Origin: Embleya hyalina
GTDB taxonomy: Bacteria > Actinomycetota > Actinomycetes > Streptomycetales > Streptomycetaceae
Assembly (NCBI RefSeq): GCF_003967355.1
Contig: NZ_BIFH01000018.1
Coordinates: 274,352-338,351, forward strand
Length of the DNA: 64,000 nucleotides
Reading direction: 5' to 3'
Of the stretch, positions 53,230 through 63,320 are shown in pieces. Position 1 is the stretch's first letter, and each line of letters opens with the position of its first letter. The position numbers and the translations under genes were made by a program. The notes beneath the pieces are model-generated. The model made no database searches. It was given only the letters and a program-made list of their open reading frames with translations, and was not told where the DNA came from.

Positions 53230-54173
53230 CCGACTCCGCCGCGGCCCGGATCGCCGCCTCCCAGGCACCGACCGCCCCGACCCCGGCATCGGGCGAACCC
53301 GCGCCGACCGCACCCGCGCGCAACGGGGACAAGCCCCGGTACCGGATCGTGCTGGCCCGATTCCTGCGCCACCGCCTGGCCGTCGTCGGCCTGTTCATCC
53401 TGACCGCCCTGGCCGTCGCCTGTTTCGGCGCCGACTGGATCGCCCCCTACGGGCACAACCACCAGGACCTCCTGCTGGGCGCCCAACAGCCGTCCTCGGG
53501 CCACTGGCTGGGCACCGACTCGCTCGGTCGCGACTACCTCAGCGAACTGTTGTTCGCCGGACAGGTCTCACTCGCGATCGGCATCTGCGTCGCGCTGCTG
53601 TCCACCGTCGTCGGCACCGCCGTCGGTGCGATCGCCGGATTCGCCGGCGGTTGGGCCGACGAGGTGATCATGCGGGTGACCGACCTGTTCCTGATCGTGC
53701 CCGCCATCGCCGTGCTGGCCCTGGCACTCCAGGCGGTGGGATCCTCCCCGTCGACCATCGTCCTGGTCCTGTCCGCCCTCGGCTGGACCATGATCGCCCG
53801 GGTGGTGCGCGCGCAGGTACTCACCCTGCGCAACAAGGAGTTCATCCAGGCCGCCCGGGTGATCGGCGCCTCGAACGCGCGCATCGTGGTGCGCCACCTG
53901 CTGCCCAACCTGACCGGCGTGATCGCCGTCAACGTGTCCCTGGCCGTCGCCTCGGCCATCATCCTCGAATCCACCACCAGCTTCCTCGGGTTCGGTATCC
54001 AACCGCCCCAGTCCAGCTGGGGCAACATGCTCAGCCAGGCCGCCGGACTGATCGGCACCTCGCAGGCATACCTGCTGTACGTACCGGGCCTGGCGATCCT
54101 GATCACCGTGCTCGCCGTCAACTTCGTCGGCGACGGCCTGCGCGACGCCTTCGACCCCCAAGGAAGGCAGTGA
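53226..54173 (+). CDS. ABC transporter permease (DppC-like)
   Basis: 315 residues. A disordered Ala/Pro/Thr N-terminus (about 1-35), then six spans; coupling segment [21 protein letters not shown] (in part) and the DppC signature [14 protein letters not shown]. Its stop shares bases with the next start (TGATG). Confidence 0.93.
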   Translation: MTDSAAARIAASQAPTAPTPASGEPAPTAPARNGDKPRYRIVLARFLRHRLAVVGLFILTALAVACFGADWIAPYGHNHQDLLLGAQQPSSGHWLGTDSLGRDYLSELLFAGQVSLAIGICVALLSTVVGTAVGAIAGFAGGWADEVIMRVTDLFLIVPAIAVLALALQAVGSSPSTIVLVLSALGWTMIARVVRAQVLTLRNKEFIQAARVIGASNARIVVRHLLPNLTGVIAVNVSLAVASAIILESTTSFLGFGIQPPQSSWGNMLSQAAGLIGTSQAYLLYVPGLAILITVLAVNFVGDGLRDAFDPQGRQ

Positions 54174-55225
54174 TGATCACCGACCCGCCTCCCGCGACGA
54201 GCGGCGCCCCGGCCGCGACCCCGGCGCCGAGCGCCGACCCGGCGCCCGTGTTGTCCGTGCGCGACCTCACCGTCACCTACCGGACCGACTCCGGACCGGT
54301 GGTCGCGGTCGAACGCCTGTCGTTCGACGTGGCCCCCGGCGAGACCCTGGGCATCGTCGGCGAGTCCGGCTCCGGCAAAAGCGCCGCCACCATGGCGATC
54401 ATGGGCCTGCTCCCGCGCAACGCCCGCGCCGAGGGATCGGTGCGCCTGCACGGCCGGGAACTGCTCGACCTCTCCGACCGGGAACTGCGCCCGATCCGCG
54501 GCAGGCAGATCGCGGTCGTCTTCCAGGACGCGCTCGCCGCGCTCAACCCGATGATGACCATCGGCGCACAGGTCGCCGAGGCCGTCGGCGTACACGACGC
54601 GAGCCAGGATCGCCGGGCCCTGCGCGAACGCACCGTCGACCTCCTCGACCTGGTCGGCATCGCCTCCCCGCGCGAGCGGGTGGACCGCTACCCGCACGAA
54701 CTCTCCGGCGGCATGCGCCAGCGCGTCATGATCGCGATGGCCATCGCCAACGAGCCCGCCCTGCTGATCGCCGACGAGCCGACCACGGCCCTGGACGTGA
54801 CCGTGCAGGCCCAGGTCCTCGACGTGATCGAACGGGTCCAGGACCGCACCCACACCTCCGTCCTGCTGATCACCCACGACCTGGGGGTGGTCGCCGGAAT
54901 CGCCGACCGGGTGATGGTCATGTACTGCGGACGCAAACTCGAGGAAAGCCCGGTGGACCCGCTGTTCCACCAACCCGCCCACCCGTACACGACCGGCCTG
55001 CTCGGGTCGCTGCCGCGCATCGACCGGCGCGCCGAACGACTCGTGCAGATCCCCGGACGGCCCCCGCTGCCGAGCGAACGGCCGACCGGATGCCCCTTCC
55101 AGCCCCGCTGCGCGCACGCGGTGCCCGAGATCTGCGGCGCGCCCGACACGCCACTGCTGGCCGTCGACGCGACGCACACCACGGCCTGCGTGCGCCACCA
55201 CGAGATCGGGAGCGTGAAGCGATGA
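54173..55225 (+). CDS. ABC transporter ATP-binding protein (DppD-like)
   Basis: 350 residues: Walker [12 protein letters not shown], signature [14 protein letters not shown], Walker [13 protein letters not shown], and the C-terminal oligopeptide/dipeptide extension with four Cys ([17 protein letters not shown]), which in homologues binds an iron-sulfur cluster. ATG 54173 preceded by AAGGAAGG. Confidence 0.93.
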   Translation: MITDPPPATSGAPAATPAPSADPAPVLSVRDLTVTYRTDSGPVVAVERLSFDVAPGETLGIVGESGSGKSAATMAIMGLLPRNARAEGSVRLHGRELLDLSDRELRPIRGRQIAVVFQDALAALNPMMTIGAQVAEAVGVHDASQDRRALRERTVDLLDLVGIASPRERVDRYPHELSGGMRQRVMIAMAIANEPALLIADEPTTALDVTVQAQVLDVIERVQDRTHTSVLLITHDLGVVAGIADRVMVMYCGRKLEESPVDPLFHQPAHPYTTGLLGSLPRIDRRAERLVQIPGRPPLPSERPTGCPFQPRCAHAVPEICGAPDTPLLAVDATHTTACVRHHEIGSVKR

Positions 55226-56319
55226 CCACGACCGCGGTGGACGTCACCGGACTGGTGGCCGAGTATCGCACCGGCCGCGGCCGCAACGCCGCCGTCGTCC
55301 AGGCCGTCTCCGGCGTGGACTTCGCCATCCCACGGGGCCGCACCCTGGGTCTGGTCGGCGAGACCGGCTGCGGCAAGAGCACCCTCGGCCGCTGCCTGGT
55401 GCGCCTGGTCACCCCCGCCGGCGGCCGGGTCCTGCTCGACGGCACCGACATCGCCACCGCGAACCGGCGGGCCCTGTCGGACATCCGCCGCCGGGTGCAA
55501 CTCGTCTTCCAGGACCCCTACTCCTCGCTCAACCCGCAGATGAGCGTGCGGTCCATCCTCGCCGAGCCGCTGCGGATCCACGGCCTGCACCCGGGGCACG
55601 AACACGAACGGGTGCACGAACTCCTCGACCTGGTCGGCCTCGACCCCGCGCACGCCCACCGCTTCCCGCACCAGTTCTCCGGCGGGCAGCGTCAGCGCAT
55701 CGGGATCGCCCGGGCCCTGGCCGTGGAGCCCGAGGTGCTGGTCCTGGACGAGCCGGTGAGCGCACTGGACGTCAGCGTCCAGGCCGGGGTGGTGAACCTG
55801 TTGGAAGACCTCCAGGAACAGCTGGGGCTGACCTACCTGTTCATCGCCCACGACCTGTCCGTGGTCCGCCAGATCAGCGACGAGGTCGCGGTGATGTACC
55901 TCGGCCGGATCGTCGAACACGCGCCGGTGGACGCGCTGTTCGAGGCCGCGCGACACCCCTACACGCAGGCGCTGCTGTCCGCCGTGCCGATCCCCGACCC
56001 ACGTGTCCAGCGCACCCGCAAGCGGATCGTGCTGGAGGGCGACATACCCAGTCCGCTGGCTCCGCCCTCCGGCTGCCGATTCCGTACCCGCTGCTGGAAG
56101 GCGCAGGGGATCTGCGCGGAGGTGACCCCGCCGCTCGCCGAGACGGGCGACGGGCACCGTACGGCCTGCCACTTTCCCGAAGTCCTCGCGCGCACCGACC
56201 CCGACCCGTCCGCCGCGTCGCGACCGGGCCTCGACACGCTCGCGGCGCCGCGCGCGAGCCACGACACCCCCGCCGCACCGCAATCGCACGCCGACACCCC
56301 CGAAAGGCCCGCCTCATGA
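55222..56319 (+). CDS. ABC transporter ATP-binding protein (DppF-like)
   Basis: 365 residues: Walker [12 protein letters not shown], signature [14 protein letters not shown], Walker [13 protein letters not shown], and the Cys-containing C-terminal extension ([16 protein letters not shown]). The last about 40 residues are a low-complexity Ala/Pro/Asp/Thr tail. Completes the ABC importer; overlaps the peptidase gene. Confidence 0.93.
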   Translation: MTTTAVDVTGLVAEYRTGRGRNAAVVQAVSGVDFAIPRGRTLGLVGETGCGKSTLGRCLVRLVTPAGGRVLLDGTDIATANRRALSDIRRRVQLVFQDPYSSLNPQMSVRSILAEPLRIHGLHPGHEHERVHELLDLVGLDPAHAHRFPHQFSGGQRQRIGIARALAVEPEVLVLDEPVSALDVSVQAGVVNLLEDLQEQLGLTYLFIAHDLSVVRQISDEVAVMYLGRIVEHAPVDALFEAARHPYTQALLSAVPIPDPRVQRTRKRIVLEGDIPSPLAPPSGCRFRTRCWKAQGICAEVTPPLAETGDGHRTACHFPEVLARTDPDPSAASRPGLDTLAAPRASHDTPAAPQSHADTPERPAS

Positions 56320-58193
56320 CCGAGTCCTGGCATCGTTTCTTCACCACCGACCGCATCCTGTCCATGCGCCGCGGCCGGGGCGAGCGCGACCTGTGCCTGG
56401 TGGTCGGGGACACCGAGCAGGGCCAGACGCTCGCCCGCTGGGACGCCGAGCGAGGGATCGGCGTGCCGCTCTCGGGCGACTTCGGCGACCCGGGCGAGGC
56501 GGTGCTCGGCGCGGACGGCGAACTGGTGCTCAGCCTGCACGACGACAACGGCTCCGAAGTCGGACACGTGTGGGCCACCTCCGTGGACGGGACCGACCGC
56601 CGCGACCTGACCCCCGACCTCGCGCCCTACGCCCTCCGGGGCATCGACACCGCCCGGTACGGCGACGACGTCGTGATCACCGCCGCGGCCCCCGACGGCT
56701 TCAGCCTCTGGTACCTGCACGACCGCGGTACCCGCTCGCCCCGGCGGTTGTTCACCTCCCCGCACGAGGCGTGGAACGGCCTGATCTCCGCCGACGGGCG
56801 GATCGCGAGCGTCGACACCACCGACCACAACCCCGGCGTGCGCCGCTTCGCCGTCACCGTCGTGGCGACCGGCACGGGAGCGGTGCTCGGCCGGCTCACC
56901 GACGGGCCCGAGGCACCCGTGCGGGCGGTACGGTTCTCCCCGGTCGCGGGCGACGACCGCCTGCTCGTGTCGACCGAGCGCACCGGCTTCGCCCGCCCGT
57001 GCGTCTGGGACCCCGCCGACGGCGGTCGGATAGACGTGGACGCCCCGGATCTGGACGGCGACCTGGTCGCGCTGGACTGGTCCGACGACGGTACCCGGAT
57101 CCTGCTCGCGCACGTCGACCGCGGCCTGCACCGGGTCCTGGAATTCGACCTGCTCCGACGCGAGCTGACCGCGATCGCCCACCCGGACGGGGCGTACTTC
57201 GAGCCCGACGTCGCCGCGGCCCACCTGAACCAGTGGGCCTCCCACTACGCCGCCGACGGACGCGTGCGCCTGCTGCACCAGCGCTTCGACCAGCCCCTGA
57301 CGGTCCGGTACGTCGACCGCTCGACGGGCGAGGTCACCGCGCTCGATCCGGCGACGCCCCCGGTGCCGGGTGTGCGGGCCGACTCGCTCGTCGTGTACTC
57401 CACCGACGGCACCCCCCTGCAGCTGTGGGTGTGCCGGCCCCCGAACACCGAGGGGCCCCTGCCGCTGGTGCTGAACCTGCACGGCGGCCCCAACCTCGTG
57501 TCCGTCGACTCCTACAATCCCCAGGCACAGGCGTGGGTCGACTCGGGCGTGGCGTACGCGTCGTTGAACTACCGGGGCTCGGTCACCTTCGGCCGCCGGT
57601 TCCGCGAAGGCTTCATCGGCTCCATCGGCGACCGCGAACTGGAGGACATCGAGTCGGCGGTGCGCCGACTGGTGGCCGACCGCGTCGCCGACGCCGACCG
57701 GGTCTTCGTCACCGGTGCCTCCTACGGCGGTTTCCTGTCCCTGCTGTCCGTCGGCCGGTCGCCGAAGGTGTTCGCGGGGGCGATGGCCTTCGTGCCGATG
57801 GCCGACTGGGTGGGCGCGTACGAGGACATGAACCCGGCCCTGCGCGCGGCCTGGAAGGCGTTCTTCGGTGCCGACCCCCGTCTCGACCCGGACCGCTTCC
57901 GGCACTCCTCGCCGATCACCTACGTCGCGTCGGTGCGCTCACCCGTGTGCATCGTGCAGGCCACCCACGACACCCGAACCCCGCCCGCGCAGGCGTACGC
58001 CTACGCGAAGGCCCTCCAGGACGTGGGCGGGGACGTACGGCTGGACTGGTTCAGCGGCGGCCACGAGACCAGCAGCCGCCGGCAGGAGGTGGAGGACCAG
58101 CGGCAGCTGATGGACCTCGTCCAGGCCGCCCTGCGCGGCGAGCCCTGGTCGCGCGGACCCGTCGAGCCGCCGACCGGGCGACACCTCGGATGA
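56316..58193 (+). CDS. S9-family prolyl oligopeptidase-like serine peptidase
   Basis: 625 residues: an N-terminal beta-propeller (about 1-355, acts as a size filter) and a C-terminal alpha/beta hydrolase. Catalytic Ser469 (TGASYGGFL), Asp552 (ATHDTRTPP) and His583 (SGGHETS); oxyanion motif LHGGPN at 388-393. No signal peptide. As part of the importer operon it probably cleaves the imported peptide-like substrate inside the cell. Confidence 0.92.
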   Translation: MTESWHRFFTTDRILSMRRGRGERDLCLVVGDTEQGQTLARWDAERGIGVPLSGDFGDPGEAVLGADGELVLSLHDDNGSEVGHVWATSVDGTDRRDLTPDLAPYALRGIDTARYGDDVVITAAAPDGFSLWYLHDRGTRSPRRLFTSPHEAWNGLISADGRIASVDTTDHNPGVRRFAVTVVATGTGAVLGRLTDGPEAPVRAVRFSPVAGDDRLLVSTERTGFARPCVWDPADGGRIDVDAPDLDGDLVALDWSDDGTRILLAHVDRGLHRVLEFDLLRRELTAIAHPDGAYFEPDVAAAHLNQWASHYAADGRVRLLHQRFDQPLTVRYVDRSTGEVTALDPATPPVPGVRADSLVVYSTDGTPLQLWVCRPPNTEGPLPLVLNLHGGPNLVSVDSYNPQAQAWVDSGVAYASLNYRGSVTFGRRFREGFIGSIGDRELEDIESAVRRLVADRVADADRVFVTGASYGGFLSLLSVGRSPKVFAGAMAFVPMADWVGAYEDMNPALRAAWKAFFGADPRLDPDRFRHSSPITYVASVRSPVCIVQATHDTRTPPAQAYAYAKALQDVGGDVRLDWFSGGHETSSRRQEVEDQRQLMDLVQAALRGEPWSRGPVEPPTGRHLG

Positions 58194-59437
58194 CCGCGAC
58201 CCGCTTCGTGCCGCGCACGCGTGACCCGGGCGGCGGCACCTACGCCGCACCGGACGCGCGGGCGTCCGGCGGGCCGGCGGCGCATGTGCTGCTCGCCCCG
58301 GACAAGTTCAAGGGCTCGCTCGACGCCGCGCAGGTGGCCCGGAACCTCGCGGCCGGGCTGCGCCGGGCCCGCCCCGGCCTGTCGGTGGCCGAACTGCCCG
58401 TCGCCGACGGCGGCGAGGGCACCGTGGACGCACTGGTCCGGCGCGGATTCCGCCGCCGGGTCGTCACCGTCGGCGGGCCCACCGGCCGCCCCGTCCGCGC
58501 CGCCTTCGCCCAACGCGGCACCACGGCGGTGGTGGAACTCGCCCAGAGCTGCGGCCTGTCGCTGCTGCCCGACCACGTCCCGGCGCCGCTCACCGCGAGC
58601 AGCCGGGGCGCGGGCGAGGTGGTGCGGGCCGCGCTGGACGCCGGAGCGCGCACCGTCGTGCTGGGCCTGGGCGGCAGCGCCTGCACCGACGGGGGAGTGG
58701 GCCTGCTCGGCGCGCTGGGGGCCCGGTTCACCGCCGCCGACGGGCGGGCGATACCCGACGGCGGCGCGGGCCTGCTCGGCCTGGCCGGCGCCGACCTGTC
58801 CGGCCTGGACACGCGGTTGGCGGCCACCGAGTTCGTGGTGGCCGGCGATGTGGAGGCGCCCCTGCTCGGGCCCGGCGGGGCCGCCGCCCTGTACGGCCCG
58901 CAGAAGGGTGCGGCTCCCGAGGACGTCGCCGTGCTGGAGGCCGGTCTCGGCCGACTGCTCGACGTCCTGACGGCGACCGTGGGTACGCGTGCCGCGCGGA
59001 TGGCGGCGCTGCCCGGTGCCGGAGCCGCCGGTGGCGCGGGCTTCGGGGCGCTGGTCGGCCTGGGCGCGCGCCGCCGTCCGGGCGTCGACCTGGTCCTGGA
59101 CGCGGTGGGGATCGATCGGGAACTGCGCGCGGCGACCCTGGTCGTCACCGGTGAGGGCGCGATGGACGCGCAGACCCTCCAGGGCAAGGCCCCACTCGGC
59201 GTCGCCCGCCGCGCGGGCCGAGCCGGTGTCCCGGTCGTCGCCGTGTGCGGGCGGCTGAGCCTGACCCGCGATCAGGTCCTCGCGGCCGGGTTCCTGGCCG
59301 GCTACAGCCTGGGCAGCCTCGAACCCGACCCGGTCCGCTCGATCGCCGCGGCCGCCTCGCTGCTGCGCGCGATGGGGCAGGTGATCGCCCGCGAACACCT
59401 GCCCGGCCCGCGGGCGGCCGCGACGGGCGCGGGGTAG
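58190..59437 (+). CDS. Glycerate kinase (GarK family)
   Basis: 415 residues including a 30-residue N-terminal extension. LLAPDKFKGSLDAAQVA, ADGGEGTVDAL, LGGSACTDGG and VTGEGAMDAQTLQGKAP are the family motifs. It phosphorylates glycerate, in the GarK type to 2-phosphoglycerate. Last gene of the operon. Together with the tartrate-type dehydrogenase at 46408 it points to a hydroxy-acid to glycerate route. Confidence 0.9.
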   Translation: MTATRFVPRTRDPGGGTYAAPDARASGGPAAHVLLAPDKFKGSLDAAQVARNLAAGLRRARPGLSVAELPVADGGEGTVDALVRRGFRRRVVTVGGPTGRPVRAAFAQRGTTAVVELAQSCGLSLLPDHVPAPLTASSRGAGEVVRAALDAGARTVVLGLGGSACTDGGVGLLGALGARFTAADGRAIPDGGAGLLGLAGADLSGLDTRLAATEFVVAGDVEAPLLGPGGAAALYGPQKGAAPEDVAVLEAGLGRLLDVLTATVGTRAARMAALPGAGAAGGAGFGALVGLGARRRPGVDLVLDAVGIDRELRAATLVVTGEGAMDAQTLQGKAPLGVARRAGRAGVPVVAVCGRLSLTRDQVLAAGFLAGYSLGSLEPDPVRSIAAAASLLRAMGQVIAREHLPGPRAAATGAG

Positions 59438-59445
59438 CCGGTGCG

Positions 59446-59474
59446 ACGCGATCACCCGGATCGGGTGATCGCGT
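59446..59474. terminator. Perfect 13-bp stem with 3-nt loop
   Basis: ACGCGATCACCCG (59446-59458), GAT, CGGGTGATCGCGT (59462-59474). It sits between the convergent glycerate kinase and LysR genes and covers the LysR stop codon. Works as a bidirectional terminator. Confidence 0.75.
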
Positions 59475-60348
59475 CGGCGACGTGCACGGCGATCTCGATG
59501 GCCCGTGTCGCGAGGGGCGAGTGGGTGCGGCCGGCCTGCCAGAGCAGGAAGATCTCGCGGGCCGGGAGTTCGGGCCGGAGCTCGTGCAGGCACAGCGTGT
59601 CGTCGGCGCGGACGTCGCCGCCGTGCACGACGAGTCGGGGGAGGATCGCCGAGCCCATCCCGGCGCGCACCATCGACAGCACGCTCTCGTTGCCCGCGGT
59701 GCGGAAGACGATGTGCGGGCGGACGCCGCGGCGGGCGAGCTCCCGTTCCATCCGGGCCTGGTCGCAGATCGGCGGGTGCGCCACCATCGGTGCGCCGTCG
59801 AGGTGGGCCGGGCGTACCGGGCCGTCGGGGAAGGTGCCGCGGCGGGCCACGAGCACGTAGGGATCGTCGAGCAGTTTGAGGTGTTCGACGTCGCCGTCGC
59901 CGCGACCGTCGAAGAACATCAGGTCGAGGTCGCGGAGCCGCGGCGTGTCGGCCTCCTCCTCGAACAGCCTGATGTCGCAGTCGGGGTGCTCGTCCCGGAG
60001 CGTGCGCACGATCGGCGGCAGGATCACGTTGGACACGCTCTGGAACGTGCCGATGTCGATCCGCCCGTCGCCGGCCCTGAAACGGTCCACGGCGGCCGTC
60101 ATCGCCCGAGCCCGCGCCAGCAGTTCGCGCGCGTGCTCCAGCACCACCGCGCCGAGCGGGGTCAGCCGCACCGGCTTGGGCCCGCCCGGGCGGTCGAACA
60201 CGGCGCCCCCGACGGCCTTCTCCAGGGCCGCGATCTGCTGACTCACCGTCGACTGGGTGTATCCGAGCCGCCCGGCCGCCCGCCCGAACGAGCCCTCGTC
60301 GGCGACGGCGGCCATCGCGGCGAGATGCCGCAGCTCCATGTCCCGCAT
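59452..60348 (-). CDS. LysR-family transcriptional regulator
   Basis: 298 residues (or 295 from an ATG at 60339). HTH in LGYTQSTVSQQIAALEKAVG; the rest is a LysR ligand domain. Divergent from an LLM-class oxidoreductase gene with an inverted repeat between them, which indicates control of that gene. Confidence 0.92.
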   Translation of the reverse strand: MRDMELRHLAAMAAVADEGSFGRAAGRLGYTQSTVSQQIAALEKAVGGAVFDRPGGPKPVRLTPLGAVVLEHARELLARARAMTAAVDRFRAGDGRIDIGTFQSVSNVILPPIVRTLRDEHPDCDIRLFEEEADTPRLRDLDLMFFDGRGDGDVEHLKLLDDPYVLVARRGTFPDGPVRPAHLDGAPMVAHPPICDQARMERELARRGVRPHIVFRTAGNESVLSMVRAGMGSAILPRLVVHGGDVRADDTLCLHELRPELPAREIFLLWQAGRTHSPLATRAIEIAVHVADAITRSG

Positions 60349-60377
60349 GGGCCTCACCCTAGCCGGTGAACATCGCC

Positions 60378-60412
60378 GAAAGCGATCGAGTCGATCGAAA
60401 ACCATCGCTTTC
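60378..60412. promoter_or_regulatory. Inverted repeat GAAAGCGAT-N17-ATCGCTTTC
   Basis: Perfect 9-bp arms centred between the LysR and LLM starts (33 bp from the LLM start). Long-spaced dyads of this kind fit LysR tetramer binding. Confidence 0.55.
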
Positions 60413-60444
60413 ACCGATGGAATCCCCGGTCTAGCGTGGCACTC

Positions 60445-61353
60445 ATGAGCGATCACGACACCCCTCCGATCCCCTCCGACGACACGCCCGTGCCCGGCGA
60501 CCGCCCCAGCCCGGCGCACCTCGACCGGCCGGCCGCGCCCGGACCGCGTTCGGCGCTGTGGTTGCCGCTGTTCGACGAGTTGGCCGAACCGGCGGCGGTC
60601 GCCCGCCTGGCCGCCGACGCCGAGGAGGCCGGCTGGCACGGCGTGTTCGTCTGGGACCACCTGAGTTGGCGGTCGCCGATCCGCGACGTGGCCGACCCGT
60701 GGATCACGCTGGCCGCGATCGCCACCGCCACCGACACCCTTCGGCTCGGCCCCATGGTCACCCCGCTCGCCCGCCGCCGGCCGACCAAGGTGGCCAGGGA
60801 AACCGCGACCCTGGACCGGCTCAGCGGCGGTCGTCTCACCCTCGGCGTCGGCCTCGGCAGCGACCGTTTCGCCGACGAGCTGCGCGCCACCGGCGACGAA
60901 ACCGACCCCGTGCGGCGCGGACGCATGCTCGACGAGTCGCTGGAGATCCTCACCGCCGCATGGTCCGGCGACCCGGTGCGGCACCACGGCCGGCACCACA
61001 CTGTCGACGACATGACCTTCCTGCCCCGACCGGTGCAGCGGCCCGGCGTGCCGGTGTGGGCGGCGGGATTCCCCGGCAACGCCAAACCGCTGCGCCGCGC
61101 GGCCCGGCACGACGGCTTCTTCCCGATCAACCTCGAACACCCGGACCAACTCGCCGACATCGTCACCACCCTCACCGACCTGCGCCCGCCGAGCCCCACC
61201 CCGTACGACATCGCCGTGGCCCTCCCGCCCGGCACCGACCCGACCCCCTACGCCGACGCGGGCGCCACGTGGTGGCTGGCGGAGTTCGCGCCGGACACGG
61301 TGTCGGTGGACCAGGTGCGAGGCGTACTCCACGACGGCCCGATACGGCCCTGA
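60445..61353 (+). CDS. LLM-class (luciferase-like, probably F420) oxidoreductase
   Basis: 302 residues; TIM-barrel luciferase-like family. GWHGVFVWDHLSW, ATDTLRLGPMVTPLARRRPTKVARE (in part), LDRLSGGRLTLGVGLGS and VWAAGFPGN are typical. Probably uses reduced F420 or FMN. The first about 30 residues are Pro/Asp-rich and may be disordered. Likely activated by the divergent LysR. Confidence 0.9.
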   Translation: MSDHDTPPIPSDDTPVPGDRPSPAHLDRPAAPGPRSALWLPLFDELAEPAAVARLAADAEEAGWHGVFVWDHLSWRSPIRDVADPWITLAAIATATDTLRLGPMVTPLARRRPTKVARETATLDRLSGGRLTLGVGLGSDRFADELRATGDETDPVRRGRMLDESLEILTAAWSGDPVRHHGRHHTVDDMTFLPRPVQRPGVPVWAAGFPGNAKPLRRAARHDGFFPINLEHPDQLADIVTTLTDLRPPSPTPYDIAVALPPGTDPTPYADAGATWWLAEFAPDTVSVDQVRGVLHDGPIRP

Positions 61354-61407
61354 GGCGCCGCCTCCCACGTGCCGACGAACACATCGAAACCGTGACGAAG
61401 GAAGCCG

Positions 61408-62268
61408 GTGACAACCATGCCCGACCGAAACCGCCGCACCCAGGCAGCGCCCGACACCCGGCCGCCCGCCGACGAGCGCCCGACCGAAGACACCGACCTC
61501 TTCGACTACGACGCCGAGCTGCGCCCGCACAACGACCACCTCCGCGCGGCCGCCCGCATCGGCCCGCGCGAGCGTGTCCTCGACATCGGCTGCGGCACGG
61601 GCGGGACCACGCGCGAGGCCGCCCGCGCCGCCGTCGCCGGCAGCGCGCTGGGCGTCGACGTCTGCGCCCGCATGCTCGACCGGGCCCGTCGGCTCGGTCA
61701 CGACCAGGGACTGACCAACATCACCTACGCACAGGCCGACGCCCAGACCCACCGCTTCCCGCCGACACACTTCGACACCTGCATCAGCAGATTCGGCACG
61801 ATGTTCTTCGCCGACCCGGTCGCCGCCTTCACCAACATCGGCCGCGCCCTGCGCCCGGCCGCCCGCCTGGTACTGCTGGTCTGGCAGGACCGCGACCGCA
61901 ACGAATGGGCCACCGCCATCCGCCGGACCCTCCCCGACCCGACGACCGCAGCCACCCCGCCCACCGGCGGCCCGGACGCCTTCTCCCTGGCCGACCCCAC
62001 CGTCACGGAACGTATCCTGACGGCGGCGGGCTTCACCGACGTCACCTTCACGGACGTACACGAACCCGTCTACTACGGCCCCGACAGCGCCACCGCCTTC
62101 GAGGCCGTACGCAGGCTGAAGGAATTCGACGACCGCCTCGCCGGCCTCGACCCCGCCACCGCGGAGCAGGCCCGCACCCGCCTACGCGCCACCCTGGCCG
62201 CACACGAGACCGACACCGGCGTGTACTTCGACTCCCACGCCTGGCTCGTCACCGCCCACCGCCCCTGA
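61408..62268 (+). CDS. Class I SAM-dependent methyltransferase
   Basis: 286 residues with motif I VLDIGCGTGGTTRE, post-I GVDVCARML and LRPAARLVLLVWQDRDRNEW (in part), typical of UbiE/MenG-like small-molecule methyltransferases. GTG at 61408 lies at a good distance from GAAGGA; an ATG 9 bp downstream is the alternative. Follows the LLM gene by 54 bp and may be cotranscribed. Confidence 0.85.
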   Translation: MTTMPDRNRRTQAAPDTRPPADERPTEDTDLFDYDAELRPHNDHLRAAARIGPRERVLDIGCGTGGTTREAARAAVAGSALGVDVCARMLDRARRLGHDQGLTNITYAQADAQTHRFPPTHFDTCISRFGTMFFADPVAAFTNIGRALRPAARLVLLVWQDRDRNEWATAIRRTLPDPTTAATPPTGGPDAFSLADPTVTERILTAAGFTDVTFTDVHEPVYYGPDSATAFEAVRRLKEFDDRLAGLDPATAEQARTRLRATLAAHETDTGVYFDSHAWLVTAHRP

Positions 62269-62341
62269 ACCGAGCCCGGGCAGGTGACCCGGCGGACGGG
62301 CGTGGATCGCTTCGCGCGAACGACCCATAGACTCGACGGCT

Positions 62342-63139
62342 GTGTCAGACACCCAATACGAAGACCTGCTGCGCCTGGTACTCGACTCCGGAACGGCCAA
62401 GGCCGACCGGACGGGCACCGGTACCCGAAGTGTCTTCGGGCACCAACTGCGCTACGACCTCTCGCGGGGATTCCCGCTGGTCACGACCAAGAAGGTGCAC
62501 CTCAAGTCGATCGTGTACGAACTCCTGTGGTTCCTGCGCGGCGAGTCCAACGTCGGCTGGCTGCAGGAGCACGGCGTCACCATCTGGGACGAATGGGCCG
62601 ACGCGAACGGCGACCTCGGGCCGGTCTACGGGGTCCAGTGGCGCACCTGGCCCACGCCGGACGGCCGGCACATCGACCAGGTCGCCGAGGTTCTCGACAC
62701 GCTGCGCCGGGACCCGGACTCCCGTCGGATGATCGTCTCCGCCTGGAACGTCGGTGAGCTGGCGAACATGGCCCTCGCGCCGTGCCACGCCTTCTTCCAG
62801 TTCCACGTCGCCGACGGCAGGCTCTCCTGCCAGCTGTACCAGCGCAGCGCGGACCTGTTCCTCGGCGTCCCGTTCAACATCGCGAGCTACGCCCTGCTCA
62901 CCCACATGGTGGCGCAGCAGGTCGACCTCGAACCGGGCGACTTCATCTGGACCGGCGGCGACTGCCACATCTACGACAACCACGTCGAGCAGGTGACCGA
63001 GCAGCTCTCCCGCACCCCGTTCGAGTTCCCCACCCTGCGCCTGCGTCGAGCCGACTCCCTCTTCGACTACACCTACGCCGACGTGGAAGTACTCGACTAC
63101 CGCCACCACCCGGCGATCAAGGCCCCGGTCGCGATCTGA
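62342..63139 (+). CDS. Thymidylate synthase ThyA
   Basis: 265 residues. dUMP to dTMP using methylene-tetrahydrofolate. Key elements: [19 protein letters not shown], the active-site Cys in [34 protein letters not shown] (in part) and [12 protein letters not shown] start without a clear ribosome site; TAGACT 8 nt upstream could be the -10 of a leaderless transcript. Complete and standard length. Confidence 0.97.
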   Translation: MSDTQYEDLLRLVLDSGTAKADRTGTGTRSVFGHQLRYDLSRGFPLVTTKKVHLKSIVYELLWFLRGESNVGWLQEHGVTIWDEWADANGDLGPVYGVQWRTWPTPDGRHIDQVAEVLDTLRRDPDSRRMIVSAWNVGELANMALAPCHAFFQFHVADGRLSCQLYQRSADLFLGVPFNIASYALLTHMVAQQVDLEPGDFIWTGGDCHIYDNHVEQVTEQLSRTPFEFPTLRLRRADSLFDYTYADVEVLDYRHHPAIKAPVAI

Positions 63140-63143
63140 CCCC

Positions 63144-63201
63144 CGCGGCGGCGTCCACCGCCCCGGCCCGGAACGGGCTCGGGGAGGTGGACGCCGCCGC
63201 G
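63144..63201. terminator. Perfect 16-bp stem-loop after thyA
   Basis: CGCGGCGGCGTCCACC (63144-63159) and its exact complement (63186-63201) with a 26-nt partly self-pairing loop, starting 5 bp after the thyA stop codon. Confidence 0.8.
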
Positions 63202-63260
63202 ACATAGTGCGGACCCCATCTCCCTTTCGGCATGGTTCACCCGATGTCGGATGACGGAAA

Positions 63261-63308
63261 CCTGAGGCGACTCGTGACTCGCGACTCGTGACTCGCCAGT
63301 GCCTCAGG
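63261..63308. repeat. GACTCG tandem repeats inside an inverted repeat
   Basis: Two 14-bp copies of GACTCGTGACTCGC (63269-63282, 63283-63296), that is four GACTCG units at 7-bp steps, are framed by CCTGAGGC (63261-63268) and GCCTCAGG (63301-63308). It lies immediately upstream of the PQQ-protein start at 63321 and may be a regulator site or an mRNA hairpin. Confidence 0.55.
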
Positions 63309-63320
63309 ACGGGAGTGGAC

